A stretch of DNA of 37,754 nucleotides from Kluyvera sichuanensis (lineage in GTDB: Bacteria > Pseudomonadota > Gammaproteobacteria > Enterobacterales > Enterobacteriaceae). Each line of letters opens with the position of its first letter. The first letter of the stretch is position 1. The notes under the pieces were generated by a model. The model ran no database searches and was not told the origin of the DNA. It saw nothing but the letters and a program-made list of their open reading frames with translations. This document shows, piece by piece, positions 7,929 through 19,356 of this stretch. Location: NCBI RefSeq assembly GCF_014218705.1, contig NZ_JABBJF010000039.1, positions 1-37,754 on the forward strand, in the 5' to 3' direction. Made by a program: the position numbers and the translations under genes.

Positions 7929-8519
7929 TCATTGCTGAAAAATTATACCAATATTGCTCTCACCGGCCTCGCGGAGGTCTGCGCGTAGCCCTTTAATCAG
8001 TTCAATATCCCGTTCTTCGCACTCGGCTAACAGGCGGAAAATCTCCCACTGAATGTCCCATTCTTGCTCTACCGCAGGGTTCAGACGCAGCTCTTCATCG
8101 GTCATTTCGCGACCAGCCTGGGTCATTTCCAGCATCGCCACGGAGGTAATAGAACTCTTACTGACTTCGATCGCGTGCTCGAGGGTTTCACCGCTCAGGC
8201 GAGAGTGAATTAATTCACTTAATGCCACGCAGGCATCGATCGCTGGATAAACGCCGTACATATCGTAATCGTCGGCTGCCGGGATCGCCTCTTCCAGCTT
8301 TTCCAGCTGGCTGTCGAAGTTTACCTTCGCGTCTTTGACCGTCAGGGTTTCCCAGATGAGGTCAAGGATACGACGGTACAGCTGTGGCTCACCAAATTCC
8401 GACTCTTTGCAGAACATGGCGTAGTTTGGGTACATGCGTTCGCAAAGACAGGCCATAAAGGTGACGTGCTGCCAGCTTTCCAGCTTCTCCAGACGCAGAT
8501 GAATCGGGTTTTGTAACAT
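7929..8519 (-). CDS. yjaG: YjaG, DUF416 family protein of unknown function
   Basis: A 196-residue acidic, all-helical-looking soluble protein without signal peptide or membrane segment, beginning MLQNPIHLRLEKLESW. It matches the enterobacterial YjaG/DUF416 family in length and context. No catalytic motif is apparent. It sits 33 bp downstream of nfi and upstream of hupA in the same direction, so it is probably the distal gene of a nudC/hemE-led transcript. Its function is unknown and the neighbours (endonuclease V, HU) only weakly hint at DNA-related physiology. Confidence 0.9.
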   Translation of the reverse strand: MLQNPIHLRLEKLESWQHVTFMACLCERMYPNYAMFCKESEFGEPQLYRRILDLIWETLTVKDAKVNFDSQLEKLEEAIPAADDYDMYGVYPAIDACVALSELIHSRLSGETLEHAIEVSKSSITSVAMLEMTQAGREMTDEELRLNPAVEQEWDIQWEIFRLLAECEERDIELIKGLRADLREAGESNIGIIFQQ

Positions 8520-8552
8520 GATGAGTTCTCGAATACGGAAATTAGACGCAGT

Positions 8553-9233
8553 TTACCCGATATGGGGCGGTTTTGCTGCAAGGCGCATAAAAGCCGGACG
8601 CTCTGAGGCCACGGCGTCTGCCCAGCGCGTTGGCTCCGGCAGCCGGTAGCCCTGGGTACAGCACTGCACCCAGCCTAAAGCGCTCTCGAGGCTGACGCGA
8701 TGGCCTGTGGAGATAAACAGTGGGTTACAGCGCGCTTTGCTGCGCCAGACCCACGCCAGTTGCTCCTCTTTGTCCATCAGCGGCGCCAGCGCACCAACCT
8801 CTGGCGAAAGCGGCTCAAACTTGCCACACAGCCGTTTTTTCGCCACGCCGATGGTCGGCACATCCACCAGAAGACCAAAATGGCTGGCGACGCCCAAACG
8901 ACGCGGATGGGAAATACCGTGACCGTCGACGAACAGCAGATCGGGTTTGTGTGAAAGCTGCTGCCACGCGGCCATCAGCGCCGGGGTTTCGCGAAAGGAG
9001 AGAAAACCGGGGATATAGGGCATGGTGGTGGCGATACGCGCCACCTGATACTCGACCAGTTCCAGCGACGGATACTTCAGCAAGACCATCGCCGCTCGCG
9101 TCACTTCGCCACCCTGCTCAAAACCAACGTCGGCGCCGCCGATCAGATCCGGCGGATCGCTGTTGAAACGATCCTCACGGATCACCGATGAGGCCAACTC
9201 CAGCTGCTGCACGCGCAGCGACGCGAGATCCAC
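8553..9233 (-). CDS. nfi: Endonuclease V (deoxyinosine 3' endonuclease)
   Basis: Nicks DNA one phosphodiester 3' to deoxyinosine, starting repair of deaminated adenine. The 226 residues cover the RNase H-like fold with metal-binding acidic residues at D35 (GADVGFEQ), E82 (SFRE) and D103 (LFVDGHGI), plus the conserved [11 protein letters not shown] wedge region. The start is GTG at 9231-9233, nine bases after the hemE stop; the N-terminus MDLASLR matches the E. coli protein. Organisation hemE-nfi-yjaG suggests co-transcription. The C-terminal tail diverges from E. coli but this end is not catalytic. Confidence 0.95.
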   Translation of the reverse strand: MDLASLRVQQLELASSVIREDRFNSDPPDLIGGADVGFEQGGEVTRAAMVLLKYPSLELVEYQVARIATTMPYIPGFLSFRETPALMAAWQQLSHKPDLLFVDGHGISHPRRLGVASHFGLLVDVPTIGVAKKRLCGKFEPLSPEVGALAPLMDKEEQLAWVWRSKARCNPLFISTGHRVSLESALGWVQCCTQGYRLPEPTRWADAVASERPAFMRLAAKPPHIG

Positions 9234-9242
9234 GTGACGCCC

Positions 9243-10307
9243 TTAGCGGTGATACTGCGCCGACAGACGGTGCACCGCTTCAACGAAGACACCCGCATGT
9301 TCCGGCGGCACGTCCTGATGAATGCCGTGGCCGAGGTTGAAGACGTGGCCTTCACCCTGACCAAAACCGGCCAGAATTGTCGCCACTTCTTCTTCAATGC
9401 GTGCCGCAGGCGCATAGAGCATGGACGGGTCCATATTGCCCTGCAGAGCCACTTTATGGCCTACGCGACGGCGCGCATCGGCGATATCGGTGGTCCAGTC
9501 GAGGCCCAGCGCATCGCAGCCGGTTTCCGCCATTGCTTCCAGCCACTGACCGCCGCCTTTGGTGAACAGCGTCACCGGCACGCGGCGACCGTCGTTTTCA
9601 CGCAGTAGGCCATCCACGATTTTGTGCATGTAATACAGCGAGAACTGCTGATAGTCGCGACCGGTCAGCACGCCACCCCAGGTATCGAAAATCATCACCG
9701 ACTGCGCGCCGGCTTTAATCTGCGCGTTGAGGTACAGCGTGACGCTCTGCGCCAGCTTATCAAGCAGGAGGTGCAACGCTTTAGGGTCGGCGTACATCAT
9801 CTTTTTGATAGTGGTAAAGGCTTTGCTGCTGCCGCCTTCCACCATATAGGTCGCCAGCGTCCACGGACTGCCGGAGAAACCAATCAGCGGCACTTCGCCC
9901 TTCAGTTCACGGCGAATGGTGCGCACCGCGTTCATCACGTAGCCCAGCTCGCCTTCCGGGTCCGGAATAGGCAGCTTTTCTACATCCGCTTTACTGGTGA
10001 TTGGCGAGGTAAAGCGCGGGCCTTCCCCGGCTTCAAAATAGAGTCCCAGCCCCATCGCATCCGGAATGGTCAGGATATCCGAGAAGAGGATCGCCGCATC
10101 AAGCGGGAAGCGACGCAGCGGCTGCAGCGTGACTTCGCAGGCCAGCTCGGCGTTTTTGCACAGCGACATAAAATCACCGGCATGGGCGCGGGTTGCCTTG
10201 TACTCCGGCAAATAGCGGCCTGCCTGGCGCATCATCCATACCGGGGTCACGTCTACGGGCTGGCGCAGCAGCGCACGCAGATAACGATCGTTCTTCAGTT
10301 CGCTCAT
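9243..10307 (-). CDS. hemE: Uroporphyrinogen III decarboxylase HemE
   Basis: Removes four carboxyl groups from uroporphyrinogen III to give coproporphyrinogen III in heme synthesis; cytosolic TIM-barrel dimer. The 354-residue length equals E. coli. Family signatures are present: [15 protein letters not shown] near residues 22-36 (substrate-binding arginines) and [17 protein letters not shown] near residue 143. AAGGAA precedes the ATG. It lies 40 bp after nudC and 9 bp before nfi on the same strand, forming a probable operon core. Confidence 0.98.
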   Translation of the reverse strand: MSELKNDRYLRALLRQPVDVTPVWMMRQAGRYLPEYKATRAHAGDFMSLCKNAELACEVTLQPLRRFPLDAAILFSDILTIPDAMGLGLYFEAGEGPRFTSPITSKADVEKLPIPDPEGELGYVMNAVRTIRRELKGEVPLIGFSGSPWTLATYMVEGGSSKAFTTIKKMMYADPKALHLLLDKLAQSVTLYLNAQIKAGAQSVMIFDTWGGVLTGRDYQQFSLYYMHKIVDGLLRENDGRRVPVTLFTKGGGQWLEAMAETGCDALGLDWTTDIADARRRVGHKVALQGNMDPSMLYAPAARIEEEVATILAGFGQGEGHVFNLGHGIHQDVPPEHAGVFVEAVHRLSAQYHR

Positions 10308-10347
10308 GTTTACATTCCTTTAGCGTTGATGCGCCTATTGTAACATG

Positions 10348-11121
10348 TCAGTCGTATTCAGCCCGACACATTGCCACGGTATCTTCGATCAGACGACGCG
10401 CCACGGTGCCCGGCGGCGGCAGAAGCGGGAGATCGTCATAGCGATACCAGTTGGCGTTAAGCAGCTCCTTGGGATCGATAACGATGTCGCCACTGTCGTA
10501 CTCCGCCATAAAGGCGGTCATCAGCGATTGCGGGAACGGCCACGGCTGGGAGGTGACGTAGCGCAGGTTCTTCACCTTAATACCGCTCTCTTCCATCACT
10601 TCACGCGCCACCGCCTGCTCTAAGGTTTCGCCCACTTCGACAAAACCGGCCAGCACGGTATGCACGCCGTTGCGATGGCGAACGTGTTGGGCAAGGAGGA
10701 TTGAATCATCGCGGCGAATGGCGACGATAATGCACGGCGCTATCTGCGGGTAGTAGCGCTCACGGCAGTGGCTGCACAGCATCGCCCATTCGGTTTTGCT
10801 CGGGTGCATGGTATGGCCGCAGTAGCCGCAGAATTTGTGCGAGCGGTAAAACTCCGCCAGCTGCACGCCGCGCCCGGCAAGCTGGAACAGGCCCACGTCC
10901 TGGTCGAGAACCTGACGCACGGTGCCCATATCGTGGCGACGCTGCTGCTGTACCAGCCAAACCGGGTCACCTTCCCACTCACCAATCTGGAGTGCGTGCT
11001 GACCCACAAGATCGAAATTTACCGCTTCGCCATATGGTAATTCCCCACCGGGCAACCATAATTTTTGTTCGTGGCTGACTATCCACCAGCCGCGATCCAA
11101 TTTTTCAATTATACGATCCAT
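10348..11121 (-). CDS. nudC: NADH pyrophosphatase / NAD-RNA decapping hydrolase NudC
   Basis: Nudix hydrolase that cleaves NAD(H) and removes NAD caps from bacterial RNAs. At 257 residues it is the length of E. coli NudC. A structural zinc site uses C98, C101, C116 and C119. The Nudix box spans about 159-181 ([20 protein letters not shown], catalytic E174, E177, E178 all present), followed by the SQPWPFPQS signature specific to the NADH pyrophosphatase subgroup. The gene is divergent from rsd with a 98-bp gap and heads the leftward block ending at hupA/yjaH. Confidence 0.97.
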   Translation of the reverse strand: MDRIIEKLDRGWWIVSHEQKLWLPGGELPYGEAVNFDLVGQHALQIGEWEGDPVWLVQQQRRHDMGTVRQVLDQDVGLFQLAGRGVQLAEFYRSHKFCGYCGHTMHPSKTEWAMLCSHCRERYYPQIAPCIIVAIRRDDSILLAQHVRHRNGVHTVLAGFVEVGETLEQAVAREVMEESGIKVKNLRYVTSQPWPFPQSLMTAFMAEYDSGDIVIDPKELLNANWYRYDDLPLLPPPGTVARRLIEDTVAMCRAEYD

Positions 11122-11219
11122 ATCTCTTGCGCTACCTTCGGTTCATAGGCATTTTATTAACATAATATTTACATATTGACGTGAGCAGATTTTAAACTTA
11201 CTGATGCGGGGGTCAACCT

Positions 11220-11705
11220 ATGTTAAACCAGTTAGAGAGCCTGACAGAGCGTGTAAAAGGACACCACAGACTGGTCGACCGCTGGCTGAATATTCGTAAG
11301 CACCTGCTCGTGGCTTACTACAATCTGGTTGGCCTTAAGCCTGGCAAAGAATCGTTCATGCGTCTTAATGAGAAAGCGCTCGATGATTTTTGCCAGCGCC
11401 TGGTCGACTATCTGTCCGCCGGTCATTTCAGTATTTATGAACGCATTATCCATAAAATGGAAGGCAACAGTCCGCTTTTAAACGCCAGCAAAATCTGGCC
11501 GCTGCTGGACGCCAATACCCAACAAATTATGGACTACTACGACTCTACGCTGGAGAACGCTATCGACCAGGATAACGTGTATGCCTTCCAGCAGGCGCTG
11601 TCCGATATCGGTGAAGCGCTGGAGGCCCGTTTTCTGTTGGAAGACCAGCTCATCATGCTGACCTTCGAGGCGCTCGGCGAGGACGAAATAAAACGCCCGG
11701 CTTGA
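11220..11705 (+). CDS. rsd: Regulator of sigma D (anti-sigma-70 factor) Rsd
   Basis: Binds sigma-70 region 4 in stationary phase, helping redistribute RNA polymerase to alternative sigma factors; it is also reported to stimulate SpoT hydrolase when not held by HPr. The 161-residue all-helical protein begins MLNQLESLTERVKGHHRLVDRWL, typical of Rsd/AlgQ, and is close to the E. coli length of 158. The 98-bp region shared with nudC contains TTGACG at about 11177 as a possible -35, but no convincing -10 follows, so the promoter is unassigned. thiC lies 246 bp downstream with its own riboswitch. Confidence 0.95.
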   Translation: MLNQLESLTERVKGHHRLVDRWLNIRKHLLVAYYNLVGLKPGKESFMRLNEKALDDFCQRLVDYLSAGHFSIYERIIHKMEGNSPLLNASKIWPLLDANTQQIMDYYDSTLENAIDQDNVYAFQQALSDIGEALEARFLLEDQLIMLTFEALGEDEIKRPA

Positions 11706-11763
11706 GATTTGCCGCATTAACGAGTAGTTTACATTCATTACCTCTCATCGTTTGAGGTTACTT

Positions 11764-11860
11764 CTTGTCGGAGTGCCCAGTGCGTAAGCACGGGCTGAGA
11801 CCGTTAATTCGGGATCCGCGGAACCTGATCAGGTTAAGACCTGCGAAGGGAACAAGAGTC
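11764..11860 (+). promoter_or_regulatory. TPP riboswitch (THI element) upstream of thiC
   Basis: The THI-box core is clear: GGCTGAGA at 11793-11800, CCTGATCAGGTTAA around 11824-11837, and CTGCGAAGGGAACAAG at 11841-11856. These form the pyrimidine-sensor and pyrophosphate-sensor arms of the thiamin pyrophosphate aptamer. In E. coli, TPP binding to the same leader lowers thiC expression by blocking the start region and promoting Rho-dependent termination. The roughly 90 nt between aptamer and thiC ATG would hold the expression platform. Confidence 0.95.
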
Positions 11861-11873
11861 AATCTATAGTCGC

Positions 11874-11889
11874 ATCGCCCAAGGGCGAT
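11874..11889 (+). other. Hairpin in the thiC riboswitch expression platform
   Basis: ATCGCC-CAAG-GGCGAT forms a six-pair stem with a tetraloop 14 nt after the aptamer. It is followed by TCTTCTCTCTTG, pyrimidine-rich but not a pure U tract, so it is not a standard intrinsic terminator. It may be part of the switch or a pause element. Confidence 0.5.
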
Positions 11890-11948
11890 CTTCTCTCTTG
11901 CTTCATCCGTCGTCTGACAAGCCATGTCCTTACTTTTATTTGGAATGA

Positions 11949-13849
<1,901 letters not shown>

Positions 13850-13850
<1 letters not shown>

Positions 13851-14485
13851 TGTACCAGCCCGATTTCCCAACGGTACCGTTTCGCCTCGGACTTTACCCG
13901 GTGGTGGACAGCGTGATGTGGATTGAACGCCTGCTGGAAGCTGGCGTGCGTACCATTCAACTGCGAATCAAAGATAAGCGCGACGACGAGGTTGAAGCGG
14001 ACGTGATGGCCGCCATCGCGCTGGGCCGACGCTATGACGCCCGCCTGTTTATCAACGACTACTGGCGATTGGCTATCAAGCACCGCGCCTACGGGGTGCA
14101 TCTAGGCCAGGAGGATCTGGAAACTACGGACCTGAAAGCGATTCAGGCTGCGGGCCTTCGCCTTGGTGTGTCGACCCACGACGATATGGAGATTGACGTG
14201 GCGCTCGCCGCTCGACCGTCGTATATCGCACTGGGCCACGTCTTTCCCACCCAAACCAAACAGATGCCTTCCGCGCCGCAGGGGCTGACGCAGTTGGCAG
14301 GCCATATCGCGCGTCTGGATGATTATCCGACCGTCGCTATCGGCGGCATCAGCCTTGCACGCGCGCCTGACGTGCTGGCGACCGGCGTGGGCAGCATTGC
14401 CGTGGTCAGCGCCATTACTCAAGCGGCGGACTGGCGTGAAGCCACGGCACAGCTGCTGGCTATCGCAGGAGTGGGCGATGAATGA
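13850..14485 (+). CDS. thiE: Thiamin phosphate synthase ThiE
   Basis: Couples HMP pyrophosphate with thiazole phosphate to give thiamin phosphate; cytosolic TIM barrel. The 211 residues include the pyrophosphate-binding region QLRIKDK (near residue 41), [18 protein letters not shown] and the C-terminal phosphate loop AIGGIS (near residue 163). Start overlaps the thiC stop by one base and the end overlaps thiF by 8 bp, so translation is probably coupled along the operon. Confidence 0.97.
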
Positions 14486-15236
14486 CCGCGACTTTATGCG
14501 CTATAGCCGGCAGATCCTGCTCGGCGATATCGCCATTGATGGCCAGCAAAAACTGCTCGGCAGCCATGTGCTGATCGTCGGTTTAGGCGGGCTGGGCTCG
14601 CCTGCCGCGCTGTATCTGGCGGGGGCGGGCGTCGGCACGCTGACGCTGGCGGATGACGACGAGGTGCATCTCAGTAATCTGCAACGGCAAATCCTGTTCA
14701 CCACCGACGATATTGCTCGCTCAAAATCGCAGGTTACTCAGCAGCGGCTGGCGCGGCTTAACCCGGATATTGACCTGGTGGCACTACAGCAGCGGCTGAC
14801 CGGCGATGCACTGTGTCACGCGGTATCACGCGCCGACGTGGTGCTCGACTGTACCGACAACATGGCAACACGTCAGGCGATCAACGCCGCCTGCGTGGCG
14901 CTCAATACGCCGCTTATCACCGCCAGCGCCGTCGGCTTTGGCGGCCAGATCATGGTGCTGACGCCGCCATGGGAGCAAGGCTGCTACCGCTGCCTGTGGC
15001 CGGACGATGCGGAGCCGGAGCGCAACTGCCGCACCGCGGGCATCGTCGGCCCTGTGGTTGGCGTGATGGGTACGTTACAGGCGCTGGAAGCCATCAAGCT
15101 GTTGAGCGGCATCGACACACCGAGCGGTGAACTGCGTCTGTTCGACGGCAAAACCAGCCAGTGGCGCAGCCTCGCACTGCGTCGCGCCCAGGGCTGCCCG
15201 GTATGCGGAGGGCGACATGCAGATTCAGTTCAATGA
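14478..15236 (+). CDS. thiF: ThiS adenylyltransferase ThiF
   Basis: E1-like enzyme that adenylates the C-terminus of ThiS, enabling sulfur transfer for thiazole formation. The 252-residue protein begins [15 protein letters not shown]. The frame is open further upstream, but the start at 14478 matches the family's N-terminus and overlaps thiE by 8 bp. The nucleotide-binding loop GLGGLGS is near residue 35, the adenylation arginine region NLQRQILF follows, and two Cys pairs (CYRC and CPVC) make the zinc site. The gene overlaps thiS by 20 bp. Confidence 0.97.
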   Translation: MNDRDFMRYSRQILLGDIAIDGQQKLLGSHVLIVGLGGLGSPAALYLAGAGVGTLTLADDDEVHLSNLQRQILFTTDDIARSKSQVTQQRLARLNPDIDLVALQQRLTGDALCHAVSRADVVLDCTDNMATRQAINAACVALNTPLITASAVGFGGQIMVLTPPWEQGCYRCLWPDDAEPERNCRTAGIVGPVVGVMGTLQALEAIKLLSGIDTPSGELRLFDGKTSQWRSLALRRAQGCPVCGGRHADSVQ

Positions 15237-15417
15237 TGAAGCGATGCAGTGCGCCGAGGGACAGACCGTCAGCGAACTGCTCGTCCAGCTTAATCAGCTT
15301 AAACCGGGCACCGCACTGGCGCTGAACCAACAGATTCTGCCACGCGACCAATGGCAGCAGCACATCGTGCAGGAAGGCGACCAGATCCTGCTCTTTCAAG
15401 TTATTGCAGGGGGTTGA
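15217..15417 (+). CDS. thiS: Sulfur carrier protein ThiS
   Basis: Small ubiquitin-like protein whose C-terminal Gly-Gly is converted to a thiocarboxylate and donates sulfur to the thiazole ring. The 66 residues start [18 protein letters not shown] and end VIAGG, the required terminus. I chose the start at 15217 because it gives the family length of 66; the frame continues upstream within thiF but that extension is not ThiS-like. It overlaps thiF by 20 bp and its stop is one base before the thiG ATG. Confidence 0.96.
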   Translation: MQIQFNDEAMQCAEGQTVSELLVQLNQLKPGTALALNQQILPRDQWQQHIVQEGDQILLFQVIAGG

Positions 15418-15418
15418 T

Positions 15419-16189
15419 ATGTTACGTATTGCGGACAAAACGTTTGATTCACATCTGTTTACCGGCACCGGCAAATTTGCCTCGTCACAACTGATGGTCG
15501 AGGCCATTCGCGCTTCCGGCAGCCAACTGGTGACGCTGGCGATGAAGCGGGTGGATTTACGTCAGCACAACGACGCGATTCTGGCCCCGCTGGTTGACGC
15601 GGGCGTAACGCTGCTGCCCAACACCTCGGGGGCAAAAACCGCCGAGGAGTCTATCTTTGCCGCCCAGCTAGCGCGTGAAGCGCTGGGAACAAACTGGCTG
15701 AAGCTCGAAATTCACCCCGACGCCCGTTGGCTGCTGCCAGACCCGATTGAGACGCTGAAAGCTGCCGAAGCGCTGGTAAAGCAGGGCTTTGTGGTGCTGC
15801 CATACTGCGGCGCTGACCCGGTGCTGTGTAAGCGGCTGGAAGAGGTGGGCTGCGCGGCGGTGATGCCGCTTGGCGCGCCTATCGGCTCTAATCAGGGGCT
15901 GGAAACCAGGGCCATGCTGGAGATCATCATCCAGCAGGCCACCGTGCCGGTGGTGGTGGATGCCGGGATCGGTGTGCCTAGCCATGCAGCGCAGGCGCTG
16001 GAGATGGGCGCCGATGCGGTGCTGGTCAACACGGCCATTGCCGTGGCGGACGACCCGGTCACCATGGCAACCGCCTTCCGTCTGGCGGTCGAAGCCGGGC
16101 TGCTGGCGCGTCAGGCGGTGCCGGGAAACCGTAGCACGCAGGCCAGCGCCACCAGCCCATTAACCGGTTTTCTGGAGGCGCTGGCATGA
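15419..16189 (+). CDS. thiG: Thiazole synthase ThiG
   Basis: Forms the thiazole phosphate ring from deoxyxylulose phosphate, dehydroglycine (from ThiH) and ThiS thiocarboxylate. The protein has 256 residues beginning [20 protein letters not shown]. The KLEIHPD segment carries the Schiff-base lysine (about residue 95), and [11 protein letters not shown] and [14 protein letters not shown] are phosphate-binding and barrel motifs. The frame opens five codons earlier, but ATG 15419 fits the family and follows AGGGGGT. It overlaps thiH by four bases (ATGA). Confidence 0.97.
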   Translation: MLRIADKTFDSHLFTGTGKFASSQLMVEAIRASGSQLVTLAMKRVDLRQHNDAILAPLVDAGVTLLPNTSGAKTAEESIFAAQLAREALGTNWLKLEIHPDARWLLPDPIETLKAAEALVKQGFVVLPYCGADPVLCKRLEEVGCAAVMPLGAPIGSNQGLETRAMLEIIIQQATVPVVVDAGIGVPSHAAQALEMGADAVLVNTAIAVADDPVTMATAFRLAVEAGLLARQAVPGNRSTQASATSPLTGFLEALA

Positions 16190-17316
16190 AAACGTTCAGC
16201 GACCGCTGGCGGCAGCTGGAGTGGGACGACATCCGTTTACGCATCAACGGCAAAACCACCGCCGACGTGGAACGGGCGCTCGGCGCTTCACAGCTTAGCC
16301 GCGACGATCTGATGGCCCTGCTCTCTCCTGCTGCTGCCGACTATCTGGAGCCGCTGGCCCAGCGGGCGCAAAAGCTCACCCGCCAGCGCTTTGGCAATAC
16401 CGTCAGCTTCTACGTGCCGCTTTATCTCTCGAATCTCTGCGCCAACGACTGCACCTACTGCGGCTTCTCCATGAGTAACCGCATCAAGCGTAAGACGCTG
16501 GATGAAGCAGAAATTGCCCGCGAGTGCGAAGCGATACGCGAGATGGGCTTTGAGCATCTCCTGCTGGTCACCGGCGAGCATCAGGGAAAGGTCGGCATGG
16601 ACTACTTCCGTCGTCACCTGCCGGACATTCGCCAGCAGTTTGCCTCGTTGCATATGGAAGTGCAGCCGCTGGCGACTGAGGAGTATGCCGAGCTGAAAAC
16701 GCTGGGGCTGGATGGGGTGATGGTCTACCAGGAGACCTACCATGAAGCGATGTACGCGCAGCACCATCTGAAAGGCAAAAAACAGGACTTCTTCTGGCGG
16801 CTCGACACGCCGGACCGTCTGGGGCAAGCCGGGATCGACAAAATCGGCCTCGGCGCGCTGATTGGCCTTTCCGATAGCTGGCGGGTCGACTGCTTTATGG
16901 TTGCCGAACATCTGCTGTGGCTGCAGCAGCGCTACTGGCAAAGCCGTTACTCTATCTCCTTCCCACGGCTGCGCCCGTGTGCAGGCGGCATTGAGCCTGC
17001 ATCGCTGATGGATGAACGCCAGCTGGTGCAGACAATCTGCGCGTTCCGTCTGTTCTCTCCGGAGACCGAACTGTCGCTCTCCACCCGCGAATCACCGTGG
17101 TTCCGGGATCGGGTTATTCCGCTGGCTATCAATAACGTCAGCGCATTCTCGAAAACCCAGCCCGGCGGCTACGCCGACAATCGCCCGGAACTGGAGCAGT
17201 TCTCCCCGCACGATGCCAGAACGCCCGCCGAAGTTGCCAGCGCGCTAGCCGCTCGCGGCCTGCAGCCGGTATGGAAAGATTGGGATAGCTGGCTTGGGCG
17301 CAGCGCAGCCCGCTAA
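16186..17316 (+). CDS. thiH: 2-iminoacetate synthase (tyrosine lyase) ThiH
   Basis: Radical SAM enzyme that cleaves tyrosine to dehydroglycine (2-iminoacetate) and p-cresol for anaerobic-type thiazole synthesis. Presence of ThiH, rather than the oxidase ThiO, is typical of enterobacteria. The [4Fe-4S] motif is C85-x3-C89-x2-C92 (CANDCTYC). The protein has 376 residues, near the usual 377. Last gene of thiCEFSGH; a hairpin at 17337-17361 follows 20 bp after the stop. Confidence 0.97.
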   Translation: MKTFSDRWRQLEWDDIRLRINGKTTADVERALGASQLSRDDLMALLSPAAADYLEPLAQRAQKLTRQRFGNTVSFYVPLYLSNLCANDCTYCGFSMSNRIKRKTLDEAEIARECEAIREMGFEHLLLVTGEHQGKVGMDYFRRHLPDIRQQFASLHMEVQPLATEEYAELKTLGLDGVMVYQETYHEAMYAQHHLKGKKQDFFWRLDTPDRLGQAGIDKIGLGALIGLSDSWRVDCFMVAEHLLWLQQRYWQSRYSISFPRLRPCAGGIEPASLMDERQLVQTICAFRLFSPETELSLSTRESPWFRDRVIPLAINNVSAFSKTQPGGYADNRPELEQFSPHDARTPAEVASALAARGLQPVWKDWDSWLGRSAAR

Positions 17317-17336
17317 ACGTCAGCTATACTTCTTCA

Positions 17337-17375
17337 GGGCAGCCTGCTTTTTCCGCTGCCCTTCTTCAGCTTTTA
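17337..17375 (+). terminator. Probable terminator of the thi operon
   Basis: GGGCAG (17337-17342) pairs with CTGCCC (17356-17361) around a 13-nt loop, followed by TTCTTCAGCTTTT. The stem is short and the U tract interrupted, so this is a moderate-strength call. Confidence 0.5.
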
Positions 17376-17553
17376 ACGAAATATTGTTTCATTAAAACCT
17401 ACTTGTAATAGCGATTTAATCTATATATTTAGAACAAATATTCATCTTTACGCCAATAAAGTATAATTATTGAGTCATAAATATGTGTGTTAAATTGCAG
17501 TACCAACTCGCTCTGGTTCTGGTCTTCTGCAATCTCTCCCAGGAATGGAAACC

Positions 17554-19101
17554 ATGATGAGTTCTCACAGCAGACGGCTGTCGTTTACTACCCCGATCTT
17601 TATCAGTTTTGCTGGCATTATTCTGTGCTTTATCGCTATTGCCATTCTGGTAACCATCATCCAGCGCAACGATATTATTCGCGATTATCATAGTATCAAC
17701 CGCAACTTCACCCACAACCTGGCGGTCAACTACGCCGAATCTATTCTCAACGAAAATGATTATATTCTGGGACGCGCCACGAACTATTTGGCCCGCAACG
17801 ACGAGCTGAACAAGGTGGTGAATCTCGATCCTGAGAAAGGGCTGCAATCGATGATGCAGTTGCTGTCGATGATGCCAACGGTTTCTTCACTCTCTGTCGC
17901 CGATACCGAAGGTCACTATCTGCGTGCGCCGCAGGCGGTGCAGCGGCAGAACGCTCCGGTCTTTGATGCGACCACCCGCCCCTGGTTCGTCCATCAGGGT
18001 GATGTCAGTATTTTCAGCCGCTATACGCAGCCGTACACCGATTTCTATACCCAGCAGCAGACCGTGACGCTGGCGAAGCCGGTCATCTCCCCCGACGGCA
18101 AGCTGAAGGGAACGCTGGCCTTCCATTTTGACCTGGCCGCCATGAGCCACACCCTGCGCCAGATGCGTCCGCCGGTACAGGGGGATTTCTTCGTGGTGAA
18201 CCGTCAGGGTCAGGCGCTGCTGCACTCCGACACCGGCAAACTCTTCCAGACGGTCGTTTCTTCACAGCTGCTGACCAGCATGACAGCTGGCGAAGGCGAG
18301 GTATTCGATAAGCAGAGCCGGACCTGGTATTACTACTATTCGTTCACCAATCCTGACTGGTTCGTCATCTACAAAGTCTCCGGGCATACGCTCAGCATGT
18401 TGGCACAGCATGAGAGCATCATCATCTCCTGGGGCTTCGCGCTGGCCGGTCTTATCATCATCACCTTCGGCCTGTATTTGCGTCATGCTTCCCGCGGTAT
18501 TCTGATGAACATTATTAATGCCATCAAAACCGGCGATACCAACCGTGCGCCCGGCCTTGAGGTGATGCTGCATAAGGCGATTGAAACCAACAAAGAGCGT
18601 GAGCAGGCCTATGTACGCCAGGCGACCGTTGACTCACTGACCGGCTGTAAAAACCGCTGGGCCTTTGATACCGACATTACCGCCTTGATGAACGACCGAC
18701 AGTCGTTCGCGCTGGCGCTGGTCGATATCGACAACTTCAAATCCATCAATGATACCTGGGGTCACCTCAGCGGCGATATTGTGCTGCGCAACGTGGCCCG
18801 CGAAGGAATAACGATTCTCCAGGCACACGGGCTGTCGCTCTACCGCTACGGCGGCGAGGAGTTCGCGGTTATTTTCACCGCGGAACATATTGCCGAGGCG
18901 GCAGCGCTACTCGAGCTATGGCGCATGAATGTTGCCAATAGAAACTGGCGTGAAGAAGGGCTGCATGTCACCTTCAGCGCCGGGCTCGGCGAATGGCACA
19001 TGGAGACGCTGGACCATCTGGTATCGAGCGTCGACGAGGCGCTTTATAAAGCCAAGCGCCAGGGAAAAAACCGCATCCTGCGAACGACTCACGACGCATA
19101 A
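17554..19101 (+). CDS. Membrane-anchored diguanylate cyclase with periplasmic sensor domain (dCache-like plus GGDEF)
   Basis: Predicted to make cyclic di-GMP from two GTP in response to an extracytoplasmic signal. Layout, counted from ATG 17554 (515 residues): membrane segment about 11-36, periplasmic Cache-like region about 37-285, second membrane segment about 287-310, then a GGDEF domain. The active site is GGEEF (433-437) in YRYGGEEF; VDIDNFKSINDTWGH and LTGCKNRWAFD are intact, so the enzyme should be active. The nine residues before GGEEF contain no RxxD, so the usual product-inhibition I-site is missing. AGGA (17541-17544) abuts an earlier ATG at 17545 but is 9 nt before ATG 17554, which I prefer. 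The 183-bp upstream region is AT-rich with TATAAT at 17462-17467. I know no E. coli ortholog at this locus; no symbol assigned. Confidence 0.92.
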   Translation: MMSSHSRRLSFTTPIFISFAGIILCFIAIAILVTIIQRNDIIRDYHSINRNFTHNLAVNYAESILNENDYILGRATNYLARNDELNKVVNLDPEKGLQSMMQLLSMMPTVSSLSVADTEGHYLRAPQAVQRQNAPVFDATTRPWFVHQGDVSIFSRYTQPYTDFYTQQQTVTLAKPVISPDGKLKGTLAFHFDLAAMSHTLRQMRPPVQGDFFVVNRQGQALLHSDTGKLFQTVVSSQLLTSMTAGEGEVFDKQSRTWYYYYSFTNPDWFVIYKVSGHTLSMLAQHESIIISWGFALAGLIIITFGLYLRHASRGILMNIINAIKTGDTNRAPGLEVMLHKAIETNKEREQAYVRQATVDSLTGCKNRWAFDTDITALMNDRQSFALALVDIDNFKSINDTWGHLSGDIVLRNVAREGITILQAHGLSLYRYGGEEFAVIFTAEHIAEAAALLELWRMNVANRNWREEGLHVTFSAGLGEWHMETLDHLVSSVDEALYKAKRQGKNRILRTTHDA

Positions 19102-19111
19102 CCCACTCTTG

Positions 19112-19195
19112 TGTAGCCCGGACGAGGTGCAGACGCACCGACTCCGGGGCGGCGCAGTGCAAAATCCCGGCGTCGCATTGCTCAGCCGGGCTACC
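19112..19195. repeat. REP/BIME-like palindromic unit after the diguanylate cyclase gene
   Basis: GTAGCCCGG (19113-19121) and its inverted copy CCGGGCTAC (19186-19194) enclose a GC-rich segment with further partial symmetry. A unit with the same GTAGCCCGG head lies at 37653-37681. Such extragenic palindromes follow genes in enterobacteria and are mobilised by RayT/TnpA-REP transposases; none is encoded in this window. The fold may protect the 3' end of the upstream mRNA. Confidence 0.7.
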
Positions 19196-19265
19196 TATCC
19201 TTCCTCATTTTTTGCACGCTAAATCATGCAAACTGTAACCGGTTTCAGTTTTTTGGGCCGATCTT

Positions 19266-19281
19266 TGTGATGGCTTACACA
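19266..19281. promoter_or_regulatory. CRP-like site upstream of the PTS gene pair
   Basis: TGTGATGGCTTACACA has one perfect TGTGA half and one half matching at four of five bases with the required 6-bp spacer. It lies about 84 bp upstream of the EIIB start, a reasonable place for CRP activation of a sugar PTS gene. No convincing -35/-10 pair was found, so the promoter itself is not called. Confidence 0.45.
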
Positions 19282-19356
19282 CAATCATCGTAAAGCAGTT
19301 GTTGAACGTTTCAGCTCGCGATAAACATGAGTCATCACGGGTCATGAGGGAGCATT

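Noticed and set aside
14319..14477. 53-residue N-terminal extension of thiF inside thiE
   Set aside because: It is thiE read in another frame; ThiF homology starts at MNDRDF (14478).
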